A stretch of 32,568 nucleotides of DNA from CAYLJJ01 sp964384025 (lineage in GTDB: Bacteria > Myxococcota_A > Bradymonadia > UBA7976 > UBA1532). The notes under the pieces were generated by a model. That model saw only the letters and a list, made by a program, of their open reading frames with translations, did no database searches and had not been told where the DNA came from. The first letter of the stretch is position 1, and the number at the start of each line of letters is the position of its first letter. Shown here piece by piece: positions 23,433 to 30,861 of the stretch. The translations under genes were made by a program, and so were the position numbers. The stretch covers positions 1-32,568 of the forward strand of contig CAYLJJ010000083.1 in assembly GCA_964384025.1 (NCBI GenBank). Direction: 5' to 3'.

Positions 23433-26264
23433 TTAATACCATCGCCCAAGAAAGAAGTAGAGCTGCCCTTCGCCTCCCTCATCCAAACCCCCAGCGTAGC
23501 CAATACGAGCATTGATCACCTTTCTCCAGCCCAAAGTGACCTCAGAGAGCAGCTCAAGACCTATGCCCTTCTTAAAAGCGCTCAGTTCAGCTTTAAGAGG
23601 GGCTGAGTCTGCCTGCCCCCAATCGCTAAAGAGAGCCAGCTTGAGGCGACGGAAGAAGAGGGGTGCGCTGGAGGGTCCTCCGAAGATGTCCAAGAGCGGT
23701 ACGCGATACTCCAAGGTTCCTAAAAGGAAGCGATCTCCAGAGATGCTGGAGATCGGGTAGCCTCTGAGCAATTTGGAGTTGGGATAGACATCGTCCAGAG
23801 CATCCAGGAGTAGATTGCGAGCAGGAACCCCACCCAGCGCATAGAAGATCCGCTGTCCAATCTCACCCCGGCCCATCGCTCCGTTGAGGCGCAAACTCAA
23901 CACATGGCGCCGCCAAAGCGAGAGATATTCGACATGCTCGACGAAGATCTCCGCGTTCTCCAGCTCGCCTCCCAGCTTGGGATGTCGCAGTCGCAGGTTT
24001 ACAGAGAGGCGACGCCCACTCTCCAGAGAGATCGCCAAGGGAAACGCCTCTGCATTTTGATACTGGGCGCTGAGGGAGAGGCTGGCCATCCGTAAGCCTC
24101 TTGGGATAAGCGGAGAAGGATCCATGGGATCATAGCTGGGCTCGGGGTTATCCAGAGGGCGGACCTGAGCGAAGCCATAGCGAAAACCAAAGCTGCCCCG
24201 ATGTTGACCCTTGGCGAGGGCGAGGTTGCTCCCGGTAGAGAAGCTGCTGATCTCCTCACGCCAGGGGCGCAGCTCCAAGCCATAGAGGGCTGCGTTGGCG
24301 CGGCTGCGGGTGCTGTGGGCAAACTCACTGCTCCAACTGGGGATCCAGCCGTTGTAGGTGTAGCTGAGCCTTAGGGCGAGGGCCTCCTCTTCCGGGATGG
24401 TATCCAGGCTGCTGCGAAGGAGATGATGGTTGCTGGCGTCGCTGGTCTCCAACTCTAAGCCGAGCTGGTTCAGGCTCTCCTCAGCGGAGGAGAAGGAGAA
24501 GGCGGGCCGCCAAGCGATGGGCGTTAAGGTCTCCAGGGGAGCATAGGAGCGCTCGGGGAGTGGACTCTCCTCTGCTTCTGCGCGTTGGGAGCTTTCTCGA
24601 GGACCGGGCAGAGCAGGGCTCCCAGGCTTAAAGGGCAGCTCCGCCAGATCATAGCCATCAGAGAGGATCTGCTTGAAAATCAGACGCCCCCCTCGCAGCT
24701 CTGGATCTAGAGCCCCTGTGAGCATCCGTGTCAGGCGCCTTGGCGCTCCATCAGGCCAGGCCCGAGCGTAGAGGTTGAAGATCCCATCGAGATCGCTGGC
24801 ATAGATCAACCAACGACCATCTGGACTAAAGCGAGGGTATAGCTCCAAGGCCCCATCGCGGCTGAGACATCTTATCTTTCCCTCAGGAGAGCGATGGAGC
24901 AGATCTCGACCCTCTGATTGACTCACCCTGCTAAAGACCACCCCTCCATCTGGAGCCACTACAGGGAGGCCCACCTGATTGAGGCCACCGGGATCATAGA
25001 GCAAGCTCAAGCGACCATCCGCGAGATCAACCCGCATCAAGCGGCTGCGCCCCCTGTAGATTTGGGTGGCGACCGCCCAGCGCGCATCGAGGCTACAGCT
25101 GGGTTCGCTGAGGCGCGCCCCCTGGGTCAGGCGGCGCTGCCCCCGCCCAGGCTCCCAGAGGAAGAGATCGTGGAAAATATAGGGTCCTTGATGCTGCACC
25201 GCTCTAGAGAGCAGATATCCTGAGCCGCAGGGATCAAAGCGCTCCAGACCATCTGCTTTGAACAGCAGTTCGGGAGGTCCCTCTCCAAAGCGATAGATCC
25301 CCGCAGGTCTGCGCCCAGCGTTCTTAAAAGCCAAGAGCCGCCCCTGAGCATCAAAGCGGGGGCAGCGGTGGTGTGTCCCCTCAGAGGTCAGCGGAGTGGG
25401 CAAGCTGAGGCCCTCAGCGCTCAGCCGCTCAAGCTCCGCCTGAGATCTCAGCAGAAGATCAGCCTGCCAAGCCTTGAAGAGCTGAGTCATCCACTGCCCG
25501 CTGGCTTCCAGAGCAGCTTGATTCATAGAGAAGGGGATCAGCTCATCGCTCATCGCTCGATGGATTCGAGGGAGGACCTGGGCGCCGCGTGTCTTGACCA
25601 ACCAGTGGATGAAGTGTCCTCCGTAGAGATACCAGACGTTGGCCCCCGGCCAGTCCTGGGGGCTGTGGGTGACCGCGTCGATCCCATACAGGCGACCCTC
25701 TAAGGCTTGAATCCGTAAAAAGGCGCGGAAGGGAGCGGAGTGGATCCGCCCTCGACCAGAGGTTAAAGACTCCGCCCAGACCGCGCCCCCCTCCAACACA
25801 AAAGAGGGCAGCGCGTGATTGGGCGCCAGATGCCGCCCCAGGAGCAGGTTGATGAGGGCGGGAAAGCCACTGACCATATCCAACTGAAGAATGTGGGCGT
25901 ACTCGTGAAAAATGAGCAGGCGCAACCAGTCATCGTAGTTTCCCAAGTTGCCATCCAGAGCTGGAGGAGCAGCGAACACCTGAATACGAGGATAGGGCAG
26001 CGCTGTCGCCGAGCCGTTGGCGCTGTCCCCATAGTCGGTGATGTTGATCTGCACCCGAGAGTCAGGCTGATGTTCAAAGAGAGGAGCGAGGACTCGATGT
26101 GCCTCTTCCGCGATCTGGGCTGAGCGCCGCGCTACCGTTCGAAGATGCGAAGGGAAATGGATCTGGAAGTGTGGGGTATCGATGCTGCGCCAGATGAGAT
26201 CCCCATCCCCCGCTTGAGCCCAAGAGCTGATGAGGAGCAGCAGCAGGCAGGGAGCGGCTCTCAA
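23433..26264 (-). CDS. Exported metallopeptidase-like, beta-propeller and outer-membrane barrel fusion protein
   Basis: This 943-residue protein has a signal peptide (1-18, ending AQA). Residues about 20-290 resemble an MA-clan (gluzincin) peptidase with HEYAH (120-124) and FVLEGGAVW, where Glu158 could be the third zinc ligand. Residues about 295-560 contain TolB/WD40-like propeller repeats such as YPRFSPDGRWLIYASDLDG. Residues about 600-943 form an Omp85/surface-antigen-like barrel, ending in an aromatic residue (FFLGRWY) as outer-membrane proteins do. The only start that keeps the signal peptide is TTG at 26264, with a weak ribosome site. Cell-surface or periplasmic proteolysis coupled to a barrel is inferred. 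Confidence 0.8.
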   Translation of the reverse strand: MRAAPCLLLLLISSWAQAGDGDLIWRSIDTPHFQIHFPSHLRTVARRSAQIAEEAHRVLAPLFEHQPDSRVQINITDYGDSANGSATALPYPRIQVFAAPPALDGNLGNYDDWLRLLIFHEYAHILQLDMVSGFPALINLLLGRHLAPNHALPSFVLEGGAVWAESLTSGRGRIHSAPFRAFLRIQALEGRLYGIDAVTHSPQDWPGANVWYLYGGHFIHWLVKTRGAQVLPRIHRAMSDELIPFSMNQAALEASGQWMTQLFKAWQADLLLRSQAELERLSAEGLSLPTPLTSEGTHHRCPRFDAQGRLLAFKNAGRRPAGIYRFGEGPPELLFKADGLERFDPCGSGYLLSRAVQHQGPYIFHDLFLWEPGRGQRRLTQGARLSEPSCSLDARWAVATQIYRGRSRLMRVDLADGRLSLLYDPGGLNQVGLPVVAPDGGVVFSRVSQSEGRDLLHRSPEGKIRCLSRDGALELYPRFSPDGRWLIYASDLDGIFNLYARAWPDGAPRRLTRMLTGALDPELRGGRLIFKQILSDGYDLAELPFKPGSPALPGPRESSQRAEAEESPLPERSYAPLETLTPIAWRPAFSFSSAEESLNQLGLELETSDASNHHLLRSSLDTIPEEEALALRLSYTYNGWIPSWSSEFAHSTRSRANAALYGLELRPWREEISSFSTGSNLALAKGQHRGSFGFRYGFAQVRPLDNPEPSYDPMDPSPLIPRGLRMASLSLSAQYQNAEAFPLAISLESGRRLSVNLRLRHPKLGGELENAEIFVEHVEYLSLWRRHVLSLRLNGAMGRGEIGQRIFYALGGVPARNLLLDALDDVYPNSKLLRGYPISSISGDRFLLGTLEYRVPLLDIFGGPSSAPLFFRRLKLALFSDWGQADSAPLKAELSAFKKGIGLELLSEVTLGWRKVINARIGYAGGLDEGGEGQLYFFLGRWY

Positions 26265-26392
26265 GCCTCAACCCGATCACCAGAAATCGTTAAAGGTGAC
26301 ATTCCTCAGGATCATCTCCAGGCCATCGAGCTTCTCTATATCTTGGGTGAGACAGGAGATCCAGAACCCCAGGAGAGATCATCTCGCTCTGT
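26264..26392. repeat. Direct repeat copy 1, downstream side of the nuclease gene
   Basis: This segment is about 84% identical by eye to 28775-28907. Both include the last about 115 bases of the outer-membrane protein gene and about 15 bases past its stop. Shared blocks include AAAGGTGACATT and GATCATCTCCAGGCCATCGA. The two copies flank the 2.3-kb nuclease gene in the same orientation. Confidence 0.8.
26277..26392 (-). pseudogene. Remnant of the 3' end of an outer-membrane protein gene
   Basis: Read on the minus strand, these bases encode the last about 30 residues of the protein at 28790-29752: WISCLTQDIEKLDGLEMILR against WISRVTQDIEGIDGLEMILG, ending NDFW against SYFW and the same TGA stop. 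About 90 bases before the stop, one base is missing relative to the intact copy, so the frame breaks (GATGATCTCTCC against GATGATCTGGCCC). No start or upstream part remains; the nuclease gene ends about 22 bases further upstream. It lies 12 bases before the TTG start of the metallopeptidase gene. Confidence 0.78.
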
Positions 26393-26413
26393 CCAGATCA
26401 AGCAAGCAGCAGC

Positions 26414-28711
26414 TCAGATCGCGTAGGACTCACCAGGGCGAGGGATCTCGATGGAGCGATCTGCCAGCAGCGCCTGTAGTTCAGCGGCCACCGCGGTCAG
26501 AGCATCTTCATCACCATGGATCAGCATCAGGCGCTGGGGCTGGATCTTTTGGACATAGGCCTGTCGGCCCGGCCCATCAACATGGCTCTGGTATGCGCGA
26601 AGCTTCTGCACCTCAGCGCGCAACCTGAGAGTGCGGGTGGCAGAGATGTTACCGTCCCAGTCCCACTGCTTGACCGCAATCTCCTGTGCTGCGTTGGGCG
26701 AACCATCTGGGCGAGCCTCCATCGCGTTTTGTAGTTGGCGCCCATTGCTGCCTTCAGCTTGGAACCCAGCCAGTAAAAAGAGGTACTGCTCGTCACCGGC
26801 GTGGTTTCGAAGAGCCCTATTGGCGTTACCATAGTTCCACATACCATCAGAGACGATGATGAAGTCAGCCCGATCGGCTTCGCTATAGTTGCTGCATTCA
26901 AAGGGGGTGAAGGGGTTTTCGCCCTGTAGCTCCCAGGCGGTAGCTGGGTCATAGGGCTCGATAGAGTAACCCGCCAAATCGGCTGGTGGTCGAAATTGCC
27001 CGGTGAGCCAACTCCCGAGGTAGCGGTTGAGCTTGACCGCGCTGGCATGCTCTGAAGCTTTGAGCACGACTCGGTACCCTGGCGGCAGCAGGCCCTGGCG
27101 CTTCAAACGCCAGAAGTCAAACAGGATGGCTTGGGTGCGCATCACAGAGAAGGCGGCGCATATCACCTTTTTGTTCGCACCACGGGCATAGTTCACTACA
27201 TCGATCAGATCTCGCGCTGAGTTGTGATCTGGGCTGCGATCTGCGGTGCCATAGGTCGCTTCACACAGCAGCAGATCGGGCTTAACGGGGAGTTCGGTCT
27301 CGGGCGATTGCAGCAATGGAATGTCATGGTATGGACCCAGATCGCCCGAAAGATGCACGACGCGCTTCTGCCCAGAGCTAAGCCTAAACGCCAATGTGAG
27401 CTGCGCCGAGCCCGGCATATGGCCTGCGTTCCAGAGCTGCGCGCTGACCTGCTCGCCGATGGTGAATGGGCGCCCAAAGGCGTGGATTTGGAAGTTGTTT
27501 TCGAAGCGCTTGAACGTGGACTTGTACACCCCGTTCACCTTCCGCTTTGATGTCTCAGTCATCACACGGTAGGTACCGTAGCTACAGTGGATGGGCAGCG
27601 AGGGCTTGAACTCAAGCAGGCGCGGCAGGTCGCCAAAATGATCTAGGTGAGCGTGGGTGATCACCACCGCATCAGTCCGCGCGGCGATCTGCGCCAACAC
27701 CTCGTCTGAGGTGGGCTGCTCATGGTTCAGGCCGCAGTCCACCAGCAGGCCAAAGTGCTTGTCTGGGCTGCTCCGCTCGAACAGGTGTTTGGAACCCGTC
27801 ACCTGCCCAGCCGCACCAAAGGGTGTATAGCTCAGCTCAGCGCGTCGAGTTGAACCGCAGGACAACAGACCATCGCGGGTTACTTGGCCTAGGCGAAACC
27901 CCTGGCTCTCCATATCGGTGGTGCGTGAAAACCAAGTCCGCGCATGTGGTGGAATATGTTGGTAAGCCTCATAGGGATAATAACAGTGGGTGGTGATGTC
28001 GCCCAGCCAACGCACAGAGCTGGGATCGATCTCGCTGTCGGTGGGGCAACGATTTCGCGAGCATATGAGGTAGGGTAAGAGTCGTCGATAGACAAAGGGC
28101 TCATTAAGTTCTTCGCCTTCATTCAACACCGCTGGATCGACGATGAGTCGATCATATATCAGTTTGCTATAGATCCCCTCCCCCGCTGCCTGAGCTTGCG
28201 CTGCGGCGGTCCGAATGCGACCGGCGTAGCGCACACTGGGTGCGATGATATAAGGCAGCACCAGACCGCTTCGGATCATCAACTCATTAACGAGCTGATC
28301 CTTTCTACCGTTGGCGACCGTCCAGACGTGGCCCAGTGGACGACCATGGCTCCCTGCCTTCTGCAAGTCGAATTCTAGGATGACTTCGGCGTCAGCCCCG
28401 AGCAGCTCGATCAACTTTTCCTGGGCCAATCGACCGTACTTGCCCTGTCCAGCAAAGCGGATCTCTCGACCGTCACGCCTGTAGATCTGCGTGGTGATTT
28501 CTGGAGCATCCACATTGGCGAGTCGCACGTTCAGATACTTGCCCGGCTTCCACCTCTCATACAGGCTCTCGAGTGTCTCTTTTAACGGCAGCTCTTCACC
28601 CTCGCGGTCAAAGACTCGTTCGGGTATGACTCGGACGTTATCGCCATCAGATTCAGGGTTGATGCCTCGGACCACTTTCCCATGAATCTCAGATGCGACT
28701 TGGTTACACAT
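26414..28711 (-). CDS. Staphylococcal-nuclease domain fused to an MBL/beta-CASP nuclease
   Basis: This 765-residue protein has two nuclease modules and no signal peptide. Residues about 5-185 are SNase-like. Metal and catalytic residues are in place: SDGDN (Asp22, Asp24), VRLANVDAPE (Arg63, Asp68, Glu71) and GSHGRPLGHVW (Arg124). A Cys-containing linker (about 190-290) follows. From about 293 a COG1236/CPSF-like metallo-beta-lactamase domain begins GAAGQVTGSKH. It has THAHLDH (His353, His355, Asp357, His358), NAGHMPGS (His431) and LSGDLG (Asp457). The beta-CASP motifs are A LLLCEATYG (Glu484), the AFSVMRTQAIL helix, and C LIHGDED (His732). RNA or DNA processing is the likely chemistry; the substrate is unknown. 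ATG at 28711 has GGAGGG seven bases upstream and is preferred to GTG at 28726. Two diverged direct repeats flank the gene. Confidence 0.88.
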   Translation of the reverse strand: MCNQVASEIHGKVVRGINPESDGDNVRVIPERVFDREGEELPLKETLESLYERWKPGKYLNVRLANVDAPEITTQIYRRDGREIRFAGQGKYGRLAQEKLIELLGADAEVILEFDLQKAGSHGRPLGHVWTVANGRKDQLVNELMIRSGLVLPYIIAPSVRYAGRIRTAAAQAQAAGEGIYSKLIYDRLIVDPAVLNEGEELNEPFVYRRLLPYLICSRNRCPTDSEIDPSSVRWLGDITTHCYYPYEAYQHIPPHARTWFSRTTDMESQGFRLGQVTRDGLLSCGSTRRAELSYTPFGAAGQVTGSKHLFERSSPDKHFGLLVDCGLNHEQPTSDEVLAQIAARTDAVVITHAHLDHFGDLPRLLEFKPSLPIHCSYGTYRVMTETSKRKVNGVYKSTFKRFENNFQIHAFGRPFTIGEQVSAQLWNAGHMPGSAQLTLAFRLSSGQKRVVHLSGDLGPYHDIPLLQSPETELPVKPDLLLCEATYGTADRSPDHNSARDLIDVVNYARGANKKVICAAFSVMRTQAILFDFWRLKRQGLLPPGYRVVLKASEHASAVKLNRYLGSWLTGQFRPPADLAGYSIEPYDPATAWELQGENPFTPFECSNYSEADRADFIIVSDGMWNYGNANRALRNHAGDEQYLFLLAGFQAEGSNGRQLQNAMEARPDGSPNAAQEIAVKQWDWDGNISATRTLRLRAEVQKLRAYQSHVDGPGRQAYVQKIQPQRLMLIHGDEDALTAVAAELQALLADRSIEIPRPGESYAI

Positions 28712-28774
28712 GAAGAAACCCTCCACTTCGTCGCCGATGCTGCGGCTACGACTTCGTTTCAGCTACCCAACGAC

Positions 28775-28907
28775 AGCCCCAAACCCAGATCACCAGAAAT
28801 AGCTAAAGGTGACATTTCCCAGGATCATCTCCAGGCCATCGATACCCTCTATATCTTGAGTAACACGAGAGATCCAGAGCCCCAGGGCCAGATCATCTCG
28901 CCCCGTG
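28775..28907. repeat. Direct repeat copy 2, within the intact outer-membrane protein gene end
   Basis: This is the counterpart of 26264-26392. It covers the intact 3' end of the outer-membrane protein gene and about 15 bases past its stop. It lies about 65 bases upstream of the nuclease ATG. With copy 1 it brackets the nuclease gene like a long, old target duplication or the scar of a recombination between paralogues. Confidence 0.8.
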
Positions 28908-29752
28908 TACATTACTCCTCCGCTGAGGCTCAGCTGAGCCCCGCTGTCTTTCTCCTCAACATCCTCCCGCCAACCGAAAGAGGCCCCCACACCCACAGGC
29001 TGAAGATCCAGATCCGCGCCCAGCCCAAAGCTTTTCTCATCCTTGTCGCCTCCGGTATAGCTCAGGGTGGTTTGGATACCCAGCTTTCGAGTCGCGCTAA
29101 AGGCAGCGTGTAGAGAGGCACCCAGATCCTGAGATTGGCTCTCTGAGAAGAGGGTCTCTTTATTGATCTTCTTTTCAACCAAAGTACTCACCAAGGCGCC
29201 CAAAGGGGAGAGCGAATATTGCGCCCCTGAGACAAAAGATCCCACAACGCTGAGCAGGAATCGCTTAGAGCGCAGCAGGCGTCCGCGAACCCCCAGAGAG
29301 TAGCTATAGCCTGCGTTGGCTCCGATAAGCAGGGCGGCGTCCTCACTGGTGCCTGCCATCAGCATCCCGGTTCCCCCCAAGCTAAAGGAGAATGAGCGGC
29401 TGGGCGCCACCTCCAGGTTAAAATTCTGAGCGAAGAGGGCCATATTGAGATCATCTGTCTTTCCAGTGAGATTTCCTTGTTCATCCACCGTCTTCATTCC
29501 CCCAAAAGTGGCTGCGCCTAGGCCGGTGTTGGAGGTGAATCGGGTGTTCATAAAGGCCCAGCCTCCATCAGCGGTGGGGAAGAAGCGATGCCCCCCAAGG
29601 ATCCGCCAGCGCCCGCGCTTATCGGGGCTGGTGGGGTCCTTTTTGCGGGCTTTTTTCTTAGCTGCAGGAGCTTTAGAAGCCCTCGGTTGTCGAGCAGAGG
29701 CAGATGGAGCGCAGAGCAGAAGAGCGAAGAACCAAAGGATCGATCTGGGCAC
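28790..29752 (-). CDS. Predicted outer-membrane protein, unknown function
   Basis: This 320-residue protein starts with a signal peptide (LWFFALLLCAPSASA), then a Lys/Arg/Pro-rich stretch (about residues 25-50). Alternating beta-strand sequence then runs to the end, closing with VTFSYFW, an aromatic C-terminus typical of outer-membrane barrels. No family is recognised. The start is GTG at 29752, with AAGGAG eight bases upstream and directly before the signal peptide; the frame continues upstream but that part is not plausible. It lies 37 bases after the degenerate PilT gene. A broken second copy of its 3' end is found at 26277-26392. Confidence 0.75.
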   Translation of the reverse strand: MPRSILWFFALLLCAPSASARQPRASKAPAAKKKARKKDPTSPDKRGRWRILGGHRFFPTADGGWAFMNTRFTSNTGLGAATFGGMKTVDEQGNLTGKTDDLNMALFAQNFNLEVAPSRSFSFSLGGTGMLMAGTSEDAALLIGANAGYSYSLGVRGRLLRSKRFLLSVVGSFVSGAQYSLSPLGALVSTLVEKKINKETLFSESQSQDLGASLHAAFSATRKLGIQTTLSYTGGDKDEKSFGLGADLDLQPVGVGASFGWREDVEEKDSGAQLSLSGGVMYTGRDDLALGLWISRVTQDIEGIDGLEMILGNVTFSYFW

Positions 29753-29789
29753 GAGTAAGACTCCTTCTGTTAGGATGACTGAGCCTATG

Positions 29790-30860
29790 CTATCTGCGAG
29801 CGCTCTCCAAAAAGGCGACAAAGCGCTGCTTATCCTCGGCCAAACGGAAGGCCTCCCTGCCCAGGATGCGGTTGCGCTTCACTAAGGCAAAGAGAGCATC
29901 ATCCTGGGACTGCATCCCCGCCTCTCGCCCTCCTCGTATGATGCCATGAAGGGCGCTTAGACGATTGGCTTGAAGGGCGTTGCGCAGCTCCACCCCCCCC
30001 AAGAGCAGCTCTACAGCGGGGAGACGATGCTGACCATCCACTGCGGGGACAAGGATCTGAGAGACCACCGCCCGTAGACTCTCGCCCAAACGACTGCGAA
30101 TCTTGGGACGCTCTCCCTCCGAAAAGAGGCTGAGGAGGCGCCCTAATATTCTTTGAACTCCGCGGTTCTCGACCACCGCGATAACCAAACTCCCCCCCTC
30201 AACCACCCTGAGCGCCTCTCGAAGAGCAGCGGCACAGGTCAGACGACCGATGGCGATCACATCACAGTCCTGACGCCGTGCTGCTTTGAGACCATCAGAG
30301 AGATCACAGAGATGCTTGCCCACCTCCCGCTGAGTGACGAGGGCGCGTTCATTGCGATAGAGGAACTCGATGGGAGACTCAAGAGAGAGGATATGAACCG
30401 CTCGTTGACGGTTGATATCATCGATGAGCGCCGCCAGGGTGGTGCTTCGGCCACTGCCGCTGGCGCCTCCTAGGAGCAGGAGGCCCTGTCTGAGTTGGCT
30501 GAAGCACTCCACCACCTCGGGCAACTTGAGATCTTCTAAAACAGGGAGCCGCGTGGGGATCGCTCTAAACACCGCGACGGGTCCCTTGGCGCTCTGGTAG
30601 TAGCTCACCCGAAAGCGAGCAATTTCTTCAGAGAAGTGTGCGAACTCCAGCTCTCCCCGTTCCTGAAAGCGCTCCCACAGCCCAGGGGGACAGATGGACT
30701 GTAGATGTTGGATCAGCTCCCTCTCCTCAAAGGAGGGCCAGCGCAGGAGGGGTTGAAGCTGCCCTTGGCGTTTGAGGTGTGGAGGGCGCCCTACGCTGAG
30801 GTGCAGATCGGAGCCGGGGGATTGAGAGAGAACCTTGAGGAGAGGATCGATCAGGGACAT
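29790..30860 (-). CDS. Degenerate PilT-like ATPase, predicted inactive
   Basis: This 356-residue protein follows PilT over its full length, including SDLHLSVGRPPHLKRQG near the N-terminus. Its nucleotide motifs are altered: Walker A GASGSGRST has Arg138 for the essential Lys; the Asp box LESPIEF has Ser162 for Asp; Walker B CDVIAIGRL has Arg206 for the Glu; the His box has Glu231 for His. Four changes at key sites argue for a non-hydrolysing subunit or regulator. ATG at 30860 with GGAG six bases upstream starts just after the neighbour's stop, so the two PilT-type proteins are translationally coupled. Confidence 0.85.
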   Translation of the reverse strand: MSLIDPLLKVLSQSPGSDLHLSVGRPPHLKRQGQLQPLLRWPSFEERELIQHLQSICPPGLWERFQERGELEFAHFSEEIARFRVSYYQSAKGPVAVFRAIPTRLPVLEDLKLPEVVECFSQLRQGLLLLGGASGSGRSTTLAALIDDINRQRAVHILSLESPIEFLYRNERALVTQREVGKHLCDLSDGLKAARRQDCDVIAIGRLTCAAALREALRVVEGGSLVIAVVENRGVQRILGRLLSLFSEGERPKIRSRLGESLRAVVSQILVPAVDGQHRLPAVELLLGGVELRNALQANRLSALHGIIRGGREAGMQSQDDALFALVKRNRILGREAFRLAEDKQRFVAFLESARR

Positions 30861-30861
30861 C

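Noticed and set aside
26414..28711. Complete multi-gene defence island
   Set aside because: Only this single nuclease gene is unusual here; neighbours are envelope proteins and no other defence-type gene is present.
26264..28907. Insertion-sequence target duplication
   Set aside because: The repeats are far longer than known IS target duplications and there is no transposase or terminal inverted repeat; a recombination-type origin fits better.
28682..29113. 143-residue plus-strand frame over the repeat copy
   Set aside because: It is antisense to the outer-membrane protein gene. The similar plus-strand frame at 26145-26426 exists only because the repeat is duplicated.
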